Below are positions 22,004-33,194 of a stretch of 64,000 bases of DNA, in pieces. How positions within the stretch are numbered: position 1 is the stretch's first letter; each line of letters begins with the position of its first letter. The DNA is taken from positions 962,320 to 1,026,319 of the forward strand of contig NW_020313045.1 of the NCBI RefSeq assembly GCF_003265705.1, written 5' to 3'. A model generated the notes under the pieces. The model had not been told where the DNA came from and made no database searches. It saw nothing but the letters and a program-made list of their open reading frames with translations. Both the position numbers and the translations under genes were made by a program. Source of the stretch: Callorhinus ursinus. Its lineage: Eukaryota > Chordata > Mammalia > Carnivora > Otariidae.

Positions 22004-22228
22004 GGACTATGATTCTTTTTAAGATTTTTTATTTATTTATTTTTGAGAGAAAGAGAATGTGCATGCATGAGTGGGGGGGAGGGGCAGAGGGAGAGGGAGA
22101 AGCAGACTCCCCACTGAGCGGGGACCCCAATGCAGGGCTCATTCCCAGGACCCTGGGATCATAACCTGAGCCCAAGGCAGACGTTTAACCGACTGAGCCA
22201 CCCAGGCGCCCCCGGACCATGATTCTTT
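22004..22228 (-). mobile_element. Can-SINE with target-site duplication
   Basis: A reverse-oriented carnivoran SINE spans about 22019-22213, with an ATTT tail, a G/A-rich middle and 'ccacccaggcgccc' at the head side. The 15-base target copies are 'ggactatgattcttt' at 22004-22018 and 'ggaccatgattcttt' at 22214-22228, differing at one base. Confidence 0.95.
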
Positions 22229-22524
22229 ATAGAGATGAGTTGTTATAGACCAGGTATTTTTTCTTTCGTTATTGATTTGGAAAGGAGTGGGGTTGTTCAA
22301 AAGTCTCTAAAACTTTAAACAAGAGTTACAGGATCCTCCAAAGCCCAAGAAAGAGGAAGGAGCCTGGAAGAGGCCATAGCTGGACAGCTAGATGGCTAGG
22401 TTTTTTTGCATGGTGGGATTTTTCTCTACTGAAAAGAAACGAGGGCACTAGAGATGCTGTTACCTTATAGAAATGCCCATTCTATTAAAAAAAAAATGCT
22501 TGAATAAAGTGTTGGCCCTTGGTA
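22229..22524. other. Unique sequence, no gene seen
   Basis: No gene is visible. An A run lies near 22486-22496. Confidence 0.4.
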
Positions 22525-22738
22525 AAATCTCCAGTGTAGGCCCACAGAAATGCAGTGCCTTGGGTCTTGGACATCCATGGTGGCACTGAGTGGCCTTTTG
22601 GCCACACCAAGATTTGATGTTATGGAGTTCACGCTAAACTCCTCAAAGTAATTGTTTCCTCTCATTATCTTCACTTGTACTTTTTCCATTCTCTTTGAGC
22701 CTGGTCCAATCAGGTGGGTCTCCATCGAGAAAGTTCCG
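22525..22738 (-). other. Unassigned open stretch on the minus strand
   Basis: Part of a 117-codon minus-strand open frame (22465-22818) covers this otherwise unassigned segment. The peptide here has balanced composition without low complexity (for example KVQVKIMRGNNYFEEFSV) and could be a relic of a protein-coding sequence or retrocopy. No family was recognised and no clear splice acceptor or donor is visible. The frame's upstream part lies antisense to an L2 copy, which argues against one intact gene. Confidence 0.2.
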
Positions 22739-22739
22739 T

Positions 22740-23990
22740 TCAAGGTCGTGTTAAAGGTTAAAGCCCATGGCCAAGTCTCAGATCTCATCTTACTCAGCTT
22801 CTCTGCAGTGCGTGACATAGTTGATCATCTTTTACTTTCAGGAAGCCCTTTTTTTCCTGGCCTCTATGATACCACGCTCCCCTGGATCTCACCCTCCGTC
22901 AATGGAAAAGCTTTCTTCGCTGGAGATCTTCCATTATCCCCTCAACTGGTAATGTTGTGGCATCCTTGAACTCAGGTCTCAGATTCCTTCCCTCCCTCTC
23001 GCATTCCTGTTCTTCCTTCTGTTTCCCTTCCACCCCTTCCCTGACTCTTAGCCTCTTCTCTTCTCTGTTCATATTCATGCCTTTGTTGATTTTCTCCTCC
23101 GGCTACTCAGCCCGTCTTAGGACTTAAATCCCATCTTAAAACAGACCTCTGGATGAGACCTTTCTCCTGAACTTCAGGTTCGTGTACCTGCTTGGGAGTC
23201 TAAAAGGCATCTCAAACTTAGCAGGTCCAAAACCAAATTCCTGAATCCACCACCCCTTGGTGGTCCTCCTGCAATTGCCCCGTCTCAGAAGATACCTCCA
23301 TTTTCCCAATCATTGAAGCCAAATTCCCATTGACTCTACTTTCAATATATATCAGGACTTCTACTCACCTTCTCCATGCTACCAACCTGGTCCAAACCAC
23401 CAATATCTCTTGGGTAGATGACAGCAATGGCCTCCTATCTGGTCTCCTTCCTTCCAGTCTTGTCATAGTTTCTATAACACTGGGAGTCTGAATGATTCTG
23501 TCAAAATCTGAGTCTGATCCTGTCATTCCTCTTCTGAAAGCCTTCCAATGGCTTATCCTCCTACTGGGAGGAAAAGTCAAATCCTTACAATGGCCTATGA
23601 CGAGGCCGTACATGAGCTCCTTCATCGTCTCCCATGCAATCTCCCATTTACTCCCTCATGCATTCTGCTCCAGCCAGCCTTGCCTTTTTTGTTCTTCTTG
23701 CCTCAGGACTTTTGCACTTGCTGTTCTCGTTGCCCAGGCTGTGAGCTTCCCTCAGGTAGCTGCATGATGTATATCCTTACCCGTTTCTGGTCTCTGTTCC
23801 AAGACCACCCAATCCATGAGGCCATCCCTGACCCCCACTGATACAGTAACGAATCCACCTCCCGCCTTTGCCATCCTTTTTGCCTTGTTTTATTTTCCTT
23901 TCTTGAGCTTATCACTACCGGATATCTATTTGTTTGTGTGGATACGGAATAGGTGCTTGTAAATATGTTTTGAATGGATGTGTGAATGAA
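22740..23990 (+). repeat. L2 LINE, long 3' fragment
   Basis: The sequence follows L2 ORF2 and the 3' end in order: 'ctctgcagtgcgtgacatag' and 'ttgatcatctt' (reverse transcriptase region), 'aaggcatctcaaacttagca', 'ggtccaaaccaccaatatct', 'gcctcctatctggtctcctt', 'ccttccaatggcttatcctc', 'caggacttttgcacttgctg' and the 'gaatgaatgaa' end at about 23990. Frames are broken. At about 1.25 kb it is a long L2 copy. Confidence 0.85.
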
Positions 23991-25094
23991 TGAAGGAGGC
24001 CTGGCAAAAGCACAGATTCTTATGAAAGTAGCATCTGTCTAATGGGCGTCTTCTTTCTGGGGTGCAAGGCCATCCCCCAGCTCCCAGTCTCTGGTGCCTC
24101 ACACGGGATAGCTTTTCTGTGCTCCCTAGGGCCCCCCAAGCAGTGTGGGGGAGAATGCAGGGCTGTCCCCAAGCCTTGGAGGTCCAGATCCCCGTGATGG
24201 GCCTGGCAGGATGGGAAGGATTGAGGGTGTTGTCGGCTGGGCAGGCATTTGGACACAGGTCTTGAAAAGGAAGCAGAACGACTTCACAAGGGAGACCAGA
24301 AGCCAACCAAGCAGGCTGCCATCATAAACTGCCGAGTTTGCTGTCCTAGGTTTGTAGAGGATTTGTCTGGACTGATTTCCTCCAGGGAAACAGTAATGTG
24401 TGTCAGCAATTACTCTTTCAAGTCGAAACACTATCTTTATCACAGGGCACTCAGGCACTTGCTCGCTCGCTCGGAGGGTTGTAGGGAGGGAAGGGGTGAT
24501 AACCAGGGCCTTCCTGGGCCTGGGGCAGGGATGGGGGTGGGAGAGGGCCCCGGGCACCGACCCCCCACCATCTGGAGGGACCCCAGCCTGGGCATCTCAC
24601 TTGAGATTCAGGAGCACCCCTGAGCTGGAGCTCGGGAAAGAGAGCCAAGCCACACAGGGCCGGTTTTACACTTTTAGTTCTAAGATAGCGATCGTGGGGG
24701 AAAATTCCCTGCGTTTGTGGAATCATAAATTTTTTAAAGTCTCTTGGCTCCACTTTTAAATTTAGTGCCTGAATAAAATGTTGGCTCGAGCTCCATATTC
24801 GATTATTAAAAATCATACTCAGGCCTGGGAGACAAGTATTTACACATCTGCCTGCTCATCTGAAGCCCCACATATCAAAATGTGGCTCACATCACAGTGT
24901 GGTTTCATGGGAAGAGAGGCACTCGGGAACCCAGCGCCACGTTTGTTTAATGAGCGAGGCGGACTACAGACTCTTTAAGACTCTTTCTTGCTCTAACGTC
25001 CGTGAGTACTCCTGGCTACACTTTCACCAAATCCATTGTTTGTTTTCTCCCTTGATTTTTAAAGAAATACATGGACGCATAGGTATGCTCACGC
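23991..25094. other. GC-rich then AT-rich unique sequence, no gene seen
   Basis: The stretch 24,050-24,640 is GC-rich, with overlapping open frames of up to 143 codons on both strands that compete for the same bases and show no domain. The stretch 24,640-25,090 is ordinary unique sequence. I see no splice pattern supporting an exon. Confidence 0.4.
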
Positions 25095-25105
25095 ATGTGT
25101 GTGTG

Positions 25106-25145
<40 letters not shown>
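25095..25145. repeat. (TG)n microsatellite
   Basis: An almost pure TG repeat has one C interruption near 25112. Such tracts are polymorphic and prone to Z-DNA. Confidence 0.95.
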
Positions 25146-25147
<2 letters not shown>

Positions 25148-25335
25148 TTACTAAAGGAAAGATCTGGAAGGATACAGAGCAGATTGATAACAGTGCTTAC
25201 CTCTTCCGAAGGAACCAGGATGGGAAGGGGTTGGGTCAGAGGAGACTTTAACCTTATACGTTTGTTGTACTTATGTGTTTAATTTTTTTTCTAAGAACAT
25301 GTGGTGGCATATTAATTGATTAGTTTTAAACCAGC
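25146..25335 (+). repeat. Old L1M-type 3' end
   Basis: The order 'aggaaagatctggaaggata', 'taacagtgcttacctcttcc' and 'tttgttgtacttatgtgttt' is the pattern of an L1M 3' UTR (also seen at 28.9 and 51.9 kb). Confidence 0.5.
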
Positions 25336-26024
25336 ATGTGATTACTGCAAATCATCCAGAAGCCAAAGAAAAGCATAAAAATGGAAATAAAAATGTATCT
25401 TATTTCTCCCACTCCAGAGAGGATACTGTTGGCGTTTTGGCCCCTTTGTTTTAAGAAATGTGTCCCAATTAACGAGGTCCACTCACACAAGGTGTTCATG
25501 TCCAGGTTACAAGGACATAGCTTTTAAAGACAGAGGGGCGCTCTGGTTTTGTTGCCAAAAGGGAGGATACATACATCCTTTCCCCCTAAATAAAAATCAA
25601 CCATAAAATACCCCAAGGAGTGAGATGTGAAAACGTGTCCATTCTGGCCCATTTAAAAAAACATCTGTACATTTTATTTTGGCGGATTATGGATCATCAG
25701 AGTCCCAGGCATGGTAAGAACTTACCCAAAGGAGGGAGAGGGGAGAAGTCACTAACAGGAAAAGGAGGCATGCAAGCTGTTGAGATAAGGACGAAGCTTC
25801 TAATGTTTGTTTTAAAGGAAGTTTAGTAAAAAGACAGCTGCCTCCCAATGGCTCCATTAGACCTGCAAAAATGCCATAAAAACACCTGTGGTTCAGGAAT
25901 GGCTGACACGGCAAAATATATAGATTCCTTCCAAAAAACGGAAGAGCCCATAAACAGCTAATCTGTATTTGGGAAATTGTTTTCCATGAATTTTAACCGG
26001 ACTTCACCAACAACAGCACCGAAG
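25336..26024. other. Unique sequence, no gene seen
   Basis: No recognisable repeat, exon or RNA gene was found. Confidence 0.4.
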
Positions 26025-26053
26025 TGCACACGCGCGTGCGCACACACACACAC
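26025..26053. repeat. Alternating purine-pyrimidine CG/CA tract
   Basis: The run starts 'tgcacacgcgcgtgcg' and continues with CA repeats. It mixes CG and CA steps and is therefore a strong Z-DNA candidate. Confidence 0.85.
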
Positions 26054-27154
26054 TAAAAGCATCAAAATGGAAAAAACGGAACACCATCAACTGGAAGAAA
26101 ATTCTTTTAATATGAAATGATTCTCAAAATAATGCCCCGGATATGAATGCTTGTACAATGGTGATTTAGAACATTTCCAAAAAAATCACAAAGGTCGAAT
26201 GAGAGTGTGGGAGAGCGGCGGACTCTGCCGCCGTTTCGGAACGAAGGGTGGTTCTGGGTTGAGAGCAGGAGACACCGGCCCCAGAGTCAGGGACTCCATA
26301 CTGAGTGGGAAGTGACCAAGAGGAGTCCTCAGACAGACCCCCAGCTGGGACTCCTGACACCCACATAAAGCAAACCTTGGGGGTAGCATCTGGATCTGCC
26401 CCCTGCTCTACCTAGCCTGCAACTCTGGGTCTTTGGGAGCCAAGCTCTCGTTGGAGGAGCCTCCCAGTTTATGTGCTAGTGCTGGGTAACAGGAGAAGTA
26501 CATAAGGGCTTTGGGGTGGGAGTGTGGCGGCCATACTCTTAAAGGCAGTATCTCTGTTTCTTTGCTTTACACACTGAATCTGTCATTTTAATCGTCTCCA
26601 TAGCAACTTTACCCTCATAAACATAATTTCCCTGCTGGAAAAGCTGGGTCACAAATGAGAAAGACCTGATTCAAACACTAACCTCTTCATCCTGAAAACG
26701 GATTCATCATGGCTCAGGGTTAGCAGGAATGTCAAGGGTATCTCGTTCAACCTGCACCTGATGCTTGAATCTCCCGGATGACATCCTGTTAGACACTTTC
26801 CTCTTACACGCCCACAGGGGAGGGGAACTCATTACCTCCCCACAGCCCAGAGTCGAGAGAGTCTCGGTAACTTTTCCTCCTACTGAGTTAAAATCCAGCT
26901 CTAAAAATCCTTCATCCAATGGTCTATGCTGTGGGGTCTCCATGACAACAGGCTGTCACATCTCCCTGGAGTCCCCCTCTGTATTTCTTCAACGGTTCCT
27001 CACATGTGTTTTTCTAGGTCCCTTTTCTGTGAGCTCATTGTCCCACCCCCTGCTCACCCCACCTCCCTCCACCCTGCCTTAGCGGAGAACCCCAGAACTA
27101 CCAATGGGTGTCTACAATTCAGATGTTCAAGGCAATTTATGGCATAGACTGCAT
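26054..27154. other. Unique sequence, no gene seen
   Basis: Open frames of up to 105 codons (26765-27082) have no domain signature. A pyrimidine-rich stretch near 27020-27080 could be a diverged repeat. No gene is supported. Confidence 0.4.
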
Positions 27155-27640
27155 TAATCAGGACTCCTTCCATAATAAGTGACAGCAACCTGGCTCAAAA
27201 GCACTTATGCCAAAATAGGGAGTTGATTGGCTCACACCACGGGAAAGTCCAATGGTGGGTCTCAGGCATGGCTTGATCTATGGGCTCATGAATGTCCTCA
27301 GGGCTCAGGCTCATTATCTCCATCCATCCCCTGGGCTTCTCTCTGTGGGCAGCCAGAATGGCAAGATGGCTGCCTGCAGCTCCAGACTTGGGCTCTCCCA
27401 GCTCTGAGCCTGGCTGAGGAGAGGGCTCTCCCCATGGTTTGGGCCAAGGTTCTGGGTCTGACCGTCACTGGCCTGAACTGAATCCCTGTTCTGATAATGG
27501 AGGCCACAATATCGTGGAGCTCTGACTGACTGGGCGTGAGTCAACCCCCCACCCCTAGAGCTGGTGTTGGAGTCAACTCCCCCGCAAACCCATGAATCCA
27601 GAATGCGATTTGCCAGAAGAGAAGAGAAGTCCAGTTCCCA
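27155..27640 (+). repeat. Dispersed repeat family A, longest copy
   Basis: The order 'gggagttgattggctcacac', 'ctcaggcatggcttgatcta', 'ggcaagatggctgcctgcag', 'ctctccccatggtttgggcc' and 'ctgaccgtcactggcctgaa' is the fullest copy here of the family also present at 9.23, 10.92 and 48.66 kb. The 84-127 codon frames on it are repeat-derived. Confidence 0.65.
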
Positions 27641-28120
27641 GAAGGAGGGAGAAGGGAAGCTGGGGGCTTGAATGGCCCTTACTCCAACTGAAGACATGCA
27701 GCTCCTGTTCAGGGGTCACTGACAGGGACAAAGAAAAGATTCTCAAGGAGTTTGGGAAAGCCTTGGCGGGTTATCTCTGGGGGTTGGGAAGGTCCTTTTT
27801 AAGCACAGAAACAGCCAGACTCTCCCCGGAGGCTTTTGATAAAAGCTTTTCCTCACCAGCTCCTCAGCTTTAGCACCATCAGTCACAGCTTTTGGGTTGT
27901 TGCCACGTTGTTCAGAAAGAAAGTTGATTTTTACACCTAAATTAGGTTACTTAAAAAAAAACAACACCACCACTAACTACTCTTCCTTTTCCCACCCCCT
28001 CCTCACTTTGTTCAAAGACAATATTCCTTCTCTGGGTCCCACGAGAGACTCTGGGCGCTAAATGGGTATCATGAGGATAGGAACTGAGTCCAAGTGGTGA
28101 TACCAACATTTTCCTACAGA
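27641..28120. other. Unique sequence, no gene seen
   Basis: A 93-codon plus-strand frame at 27592-27873 starts inside the preceding repeat and has no domain. Confidence 0.4.
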
Positions 28121-28363
28121 GTGCTGTTACCAGGGGCGCCTGGGTGGCTCAGCTGGTTAAGCGACTGCCTTCGGCTCAGGTCATGGTCCCAGGGTCCTGG
28201 GATCCAGCCCCGCATCGGGCTCCCTGTTCGGCGGGAAGCCTGCTTCTCCCTCTGCCACTTCCCCTGCTTGTGTTCCCTCTCTCGCTGTCTCTCTCTCTCT
28301 CTCTCTCTGTCAATTAAATAAATAAGTAAAATCTTAAAAAAAAAAAAAAAGTGCTGTTACCAG
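28121..28363 (+). mobile_element. Can-SINE, plus orientation, likely young
   Basis: This is the only full-type Can-SINE in plus orientation. It has an intact head 'gggcgcctgggtggctcagc' from 28134, a central region with 'gccccgcatcgggctccctg', a (TC)n stretch, 'aaataaataagtaaaatctt' and a pure A tail to 28350. The perfect 13-base target duplication 'gtgctgttaccag' is at 28121-28133 and 28351-28363. A/B box-like tRNA promoter sequences are retained in the head. The 75-codon frame on it is not a gene. Confidence 0.98.
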
Positions 28364-28869
28364 AAGGAGGGTGGTGCCCGGGCTCCAGGCGGGGCTCTGC
28401 TAGGAAGTAAAAAAGAGCTACTATGGTCATAAAAGTGAAATCCCACTGGACTGGCTTCTTCCCCATGGCGGGGAACAACAGTTTTGGGGGCAGGGATCAA
28501 CAGCAATGAGATGGTCCAGTCCCCAGTGACCAAGGGCCAGAGCCACGTGACCCTCACGCCAAACTCGTGTTATTCTAACGTTTTGGTTAAAATTCTAGAA
28601 GACAGATGAGGTGTTCAGTGAATACAGTGACAAAACATCCCAGGTACACAGACACCACTCTCTTTCAAGCTTGTTTGACTGAGACAAACACCCCAGGAGA
28701 AAAAGAAGTAAAAAGACTTAACCAGGCAGTTCATAAATGAATAAATACGGATGGAGATTCAACCTTCATAGCAATGAAGGGGTTTAAAACAACAAGATGC
28801 AATATTTTGGGCCTATCTAAAAGCTAAAGGTGTCGAAAGCGATAATGCCCGGGGCTGCTTGAAATGGGG
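28364..28869. other. Unique sequence, no gene seen
   Basis: No gene or named repeat was recognised in this stretch. Confidence 0.4.
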
Positions 28870-29395
28870 GCACTTCCTCCTCCTATATTCCGCTCAGGAG
28901 GGTATGGAGTGGTCCAACTTTTCTGGAGGGCGCTTCGGCAATTTACAAAAAGCTTCAAAAATATGCATGCCCTGTGACCTGGCCAGTCAACATTTAGGAA
29001 TTATCCCAAAGCAGCTATCATACATATTTATAAAGCTTTATGTCTATGCGTAATCACTGAAACCTTATTTGCAGTAGCAAAAAATTAACCGACTTAAATG
29101 TCCAATAATAAGAGACTGGTTAGAAGAGCCATGAAAATCATATTTTAGAAGAATTTGGTGACATGGGAAGTGTTTATAATATACCTGAAATTAATAAACA
29201 GATTGTGTGTATGTGCATATGTATGTGTCTGTATATGCATGTGTGGATATGTGTGTGGATATGTGGGAGAAAGATTGGAAGGATAATGTCCAGAATCTTA
29301 ACTACGGTCATCTCCAGGTTTGGGATTAGGGGTGATTTGTGTGTGCGTATTTTTCTATATTTTCTATCATAAAAAGCAATAATGTTGACAAAGGC
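28870..29395 (+). repeat. Old L1M-type 3' end
   Basis: The order 'aggaattatcccaaagcagc', 'ttatttgcagtagcaaaaaa', 'tgtccaataataagagactg', 'gagaaagattggaaggataa' and 'tttctatattttctatcata' is the full pattern of an L1M 3' UTR. A TG-rich interruption lies around 29205-29265. Confidence 0.75.
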
Positions 29396-29402
29396 TATTA
29401 TT

Positions 29403-29530
29403 TATTGAGGACTTAGCGCATGCTGAGCATTGGGATAAACTCTTTTCACAGATTAATTTACTATACCCACTACCTTATGAGAAAGGTCTTATGACTGTAC
29501 CCATTTTACAGATGAAGAAACTAAGAGGAT
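29403..29530 (-). repeat. MIR SINE fragment, reverse
   Basis: The order 'tttattgaggacttagcgca' followed by 'tgtacccattttacagatga' and 'agaaactaagagg' is a reverse MIR. Confidence 0.65.
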
Positions 29531-29770
29531 GTGCCCCCTCAAAGCCCACGCCGTCTTCTAGTCTGCTCTGGAGCCCAGCTTTCTCTGGCAAAAAGGCCCT
29601 GTTGTGGGTGAGCCTACGGAGCAGGGCCCGTGAGGACAGTGGGAGAGATTCCTACCTGTCATCCTGGTCCTTTTGCTTTTAGCTAATGTTCGCCTGGTGT
29701 GTCTTCTGAGCCTTCTTCCCCTGCCCTTCTCTATCCTTTAAGAAAGAAGCAGAGAACAATGAAAGAAGCA
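29531..29770. other. Unique sequence, no gene seen
   Basis: This is short unique sequence without a supported feature. Confidence 0.4.
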
Positions 29771-29771
29771 C

Positions 29772-29880
29772 CCTACTTTGGCTGTCTGACCTTGCGCAAG
29801 TCACTTCCCCTCTCTGAGCCTCAGAGTTTCCAGCTGCGGTTAAACTTGCTGCTCTCACGTTCAATGATACTATTCACTAA
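29772..29880 (+). repeat. MIR SINE fragment
   Basis: The phrase 'ctgtctgaccttgcgcaagt' followed by 'cacttcccctctctgagcct' and 'cagagtttccagctg' is a MIR core in plus orientation. Confidence 0.65.
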
Positions 29881-30484
29881 AAGAGGATCTCTTAAAAAAA
29901 AAAAAAAAATCCTCAGGGGGATTGGTAGGAGCCGAAATAAGCCAGTTCTCTTTCCTTAGGCCCCAGACCCTTGGAGGCTTCCGAGACACAATTTATGAAA
30001 TCTATTCATTCATCTGCTCATTCATACGACTAACGCCTGTGGGCCCCTTTCACGCATACATTCGTTTTCAATCCGCAAGGGCCGTACAGGCTGGGTGTGT
30101 ATTAAACGAGTCGTTATTGACCTTCTGATTTCGGGAAAGAGGTACATTTGTATATAGCTTCATCAGCCGTGAGATGAGAAGAATCGAAGACAATGAAGGT
30201 TTTGTTGGTGTCCTTTTTGAACCCTCCTGGTGAGTCTAGTTTCAGAATCAGCTCTTGTTTAACTTGCCTCCATGCCCCGACCCGCTGAGCACAAGTGAGG
30301 TCCTGTGGTTAGCGCCCGGAGTCGGCTGGTATCCGCAGTCTATGCATGTTTTCAACCGAGTTCTAACCCCGCTACCGCGCTGCACGCACGCTGATGAGGT
30401 GGCTGCTATGGGCGTACATTGTACGTAAGTGAAGGGTGCGGGGCAGAAGCCTAGAAAGAAGGGCCCCTGGGAGTACACGTAACC
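29881..30484. other. Unique sequence, moderately CpG-containing, no gene seen
   Basis: There is an A run at 29894-29910. Scattered CpGs lie at 30,060-30,440, without the density of an island. No exon is supported. Confidence 0.4.
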
Positions 30485-30890
30485 CCATGGGAGTGAAGGA
30501 GCACTTAAGCCCCATGCTTAAAACCCTCCAACAGCAGCCCTGGGAATTTAGGCTAAAATTCAGACCCTTCCCCTGAGGCCCACAGACCGAGATCCTGCCC
30601 ACATGTCTGATGTCCCCCCTACTCTCCTCTCCAGCATTTTCAGCTCCGGTGCCCTGGCCTTCTTTAGACTGCAGGGACCGACCAGTCTTGTTCTCACCCC
30701 CTGACTTTTCGCCACTGCTGTCCCTTCTGCCTGGAATGCTCTGTTTCCGGATCTTCTCAAAGCTGGCTTCTTCTGGAGGTGACATTCAGGTAGCCACAAA
30801 AAAGCAAGGGACCTGGTTTGTCTCCACTGAGGATCCCCAGCACCTAAAACAATACTTGGTCCATAGCAGGCCCTCTCGGTAAACTTTTGA
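30485..30890 (+). repeat. L2 LINE 3' fragment
   Basis: The order 'cttaaaaccctccaacagca', 'ctgtcccttctgcctggaat', 'gctctgtttccggatcttct', 'gacattcaggtagccac' and 'cccagcacctaaaacaatac' follows the L2 3' half. Confidence 0.75.
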
Positions 30891-32064
30891 AACATGAAGA
30901 ATTCTTCCAGGAGACATCCCCAAGGTCTGCCTGGAGGAGGGGGCATGTGAGTCCGGCCCAGAACACTAACCAGGTCGCTGGGCCTCCCTTCCTCTGGCCT
31001 GCTTCACATTTTTTCCATCTGGACACACGCTCTTTCCCAGGATGACCTCATCCATGTGTCTACTGGACCTCAGCTACTATCTTTGCCCCACAACGCCATT
31101 TAGCGGTCCCTCCCTTCCCCTCCTTTTGTCCATTCTCAGCTGTCCTATTTCTGGTGCTTAATTACAGTCCTGCTATGTAGACAATGATGATGCCATCATT
31201 CTCAAAAGATGATTGTGTCTGCTCACTCTTTTGTCCAGAGCAGAAAGACGGCAAGACTGTCCAGGTCAGAGAAATGAGTGCTGTACTACTTAGAAACCGT
31301 TTCGGGAAGCACTCGGAGGACACTGTCCCCAGGCTCACCCAAAGGGCACACGTAGCTTCTGATCTTCTCTGGGCAGGATGTCTTACTAAATTAATTACAA
31401 TTTTTAGACCCAAGACCCCCCCCCCCTTTTTTTAAGAAGCTTTTAGAACAGGTTGTGTTTTGTTTTGTTTTTGATTGAAACGACCGGAACTGGAGTTTTT
31501 CCTGCCAGCGGCAAATTTAGACACTAAATAGTTTGGGTGGGAAATGTGCTCTCGCGTCCAGCTCCTGTTTAGGATCTGGCAAGCAGAGCTGTTGCTTTCA
31601 TTGGACACAACAGGCAAAGGGCCTGACGCTCAAACTTTTCAAGGCCATTCCAAAATGGCTGGGACTCGGGGGGAAAAGAAGTCACTGGCTCCAAAAAGGA
31701 GAAAAGGAACACTATCACCTGAAAATAAATAATAATTTTATAAACAAAACCAGAAAATACTTTCCCGTTCTGTATGTGAGGTGGGGGGGGACCCAAAGAA
31801 CCCCAAACTTGCATCTCACGTGGGCTGTGAATGTATTTTGCTTGATACAGCCTTGGAAGGGACAATGCAAGGAAGATCAGTTCCGTCTGGAGGAGTCTTT
31901 CAAGGCCTCGCTGCTAAACAGGGTCGCCATTCCCTGGTCTCTTGACCCCCCTGGAAGCCCCTTGCATGCTTGGAAGAGAAAGCTTTTGTGGTGGTACGGG
32001 GAGAGGCTTTTATTTCTCCCCCATAAATCGGAGAGTTTAAACTTCACTGGCAAGAGGAAGATTT
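30891..32064. other. Unique sequence, no gene supported
   Basis: A C run next to a T run lies near 31416-31433. A plus-strand frame of 177 codons (31533-32066) is open, but its peptide has no recognisable domain, signal peptide or repeat, and no flanking splice or retrocopy signs are visible. The ending base composition grades into the regulatory candidate at 32.07 kb. Confidence 0.35.
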
Positions 32065-32410
32065 AAGAATTAAAATGATGAAAACTTATAAAATCTTTCC
32101 AACTGGACCGTAATTGCAGTAATAATCCCCTTTGTTATAGAAGCTACTGTATTATGGGTGACCTTGACTTCTATTATGTACTGTTACCTTTAGCTCAGAA
32201 TCTATAGCTCAGGGGACTATTAATTATCTTGCCATAAGTGCCGGCCCGAGTGGGGGGACTTTCTGGAGAAGTAAATGCCACATCAATATGAAGTGGATCT
32301 TCTTGGCTAGCCGCTTGACGGCTGTTATCAGTGATTAGGGTTCAGCAACCCATGGTCAAAGCCAAGAGATTATTCCTGCTAAGGTTCCACACCGCCTCAA
32401 ACTTTTCTCA
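32065..32410. promoter_or_regulatory. Candidate conserved non-coding element 4
   Basis: The block is repeat-free and AT-rich, with 'ccgtaattgcagtaataatc' near 32109-32128 and 'ctattaattatcttg' near 32217-32231. It lies 1.1 kb from the CpG island at 33.2 kb and next to the local duplication, so it is a candidate enhancer for that promoter. Confidence 0.4.
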
Positions 32411-32429
32411 CCGCTGTGACCTCTATCTG

Positions 32430-32518
32430 TGATTTACCCCAGTGTGCAAAACAAAACAGTTTACATATACAATTTAAACACTCCGACTTTTCCCATCAAC
32501 CACATCCCTGGGGTGTGT
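32430..32518 (+). repeat. Local direct duplication, copy A
   Basis: This segment and 33079-33168 share the order 'tgatttaccccag', 'aaaacaaaaca', 'atacaatttaa' and 'ccacatccct' at the same spacing. The first 50 columns differ at about six positions. It may be a duplicated regulatory module or two copies of an unrecognised repeat. Confidence 0.8.
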
Positions 32519-33078
32519 GCCCTGCTGCTCAGTTTTGTAAAAATAAAACGCTGTTTTCAAATATTTTTTTCCTTGGGGTATTTTTTTTTCCCAGTTGCTG
32601 GTGGAATTAAGTATTCCCTGTGGATTTAGGTATTCCCATCTTCTGTCCTTTATTACCATCAGGATCGAGGGTGTTAATTAAGCCTCTATCCAGCTCAACA
32701 AGTGTGGAATATGCTATGTTGGGGGCAACACGAAGATTTTTTTTTTTTAAATGAGCTAGAAATTGGGCAAAAGAAGGGCATTTTGTTTGCCATCATTTTC
32801 TTAAAAGGGCGAGCCGGAGCTGATGTTCTGACTACCCGGCATCCGTTGGAAATTTTATCCTTCGATTTCAATCTTCGGTTACAGCCAAGGAACTATTCGG
32901 AGAAGTTCTCAGCGATCTTGACTAACCCCAAAGCGAAATTTCCATCTCCCCCTCCCCAGTGCCCTAATTGAATTTCGGGGTCGGTTATGTTTCGCATAGG
33001 CATCCACCCCACATCAATGGTATACATTCAAAAAGAGTCTTATGGAGTGGATCAGATAAATATGGGCTGCAAATGTGC
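32519..33078. other. Unique sequence between duplicated elements
   Basis: A T run lies at 32738-32748. No gene is seen. A plus-strand 89-codon frame (32702-32971) contains the lysine/phenylalanine bias of A/T-rich DNA. Confidence 0.4.
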
Positions 33079-33168
33079 TGATTTACCCCAGCTTGTAAAA
33101 CAAAACAATTTACGTATACAATTTAAGCATTCTTTCTAGTTTTTCATAAACCACATCCCTTGGGTGTA
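33079..33168 (+). repeat. Local direct duplication, copy B
   Basis: This is the second copy of the 90-base element, 649 bases downstream of copy A and immediately upstream of the CpG island. Most differences from copy A lie in the middle (a 'ttctttctag' block replaces 'actccgac'). Confidence 0.8.
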
Positions 33169-33194
33169 TAATTGAGATTTCCTTGCCACCCAGA

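Noticed and set aside
29881..30484. Possible second CpG island
   Set aside because: CpGs are scattered, with much lower density than at 33.2 kb.
31533..32066. 177-codon plus-strand open frame
   Set aside because: There is no domain, signal peptide, splice context or retrocopy hallmark. Coding potential cannot be supported without alignment.
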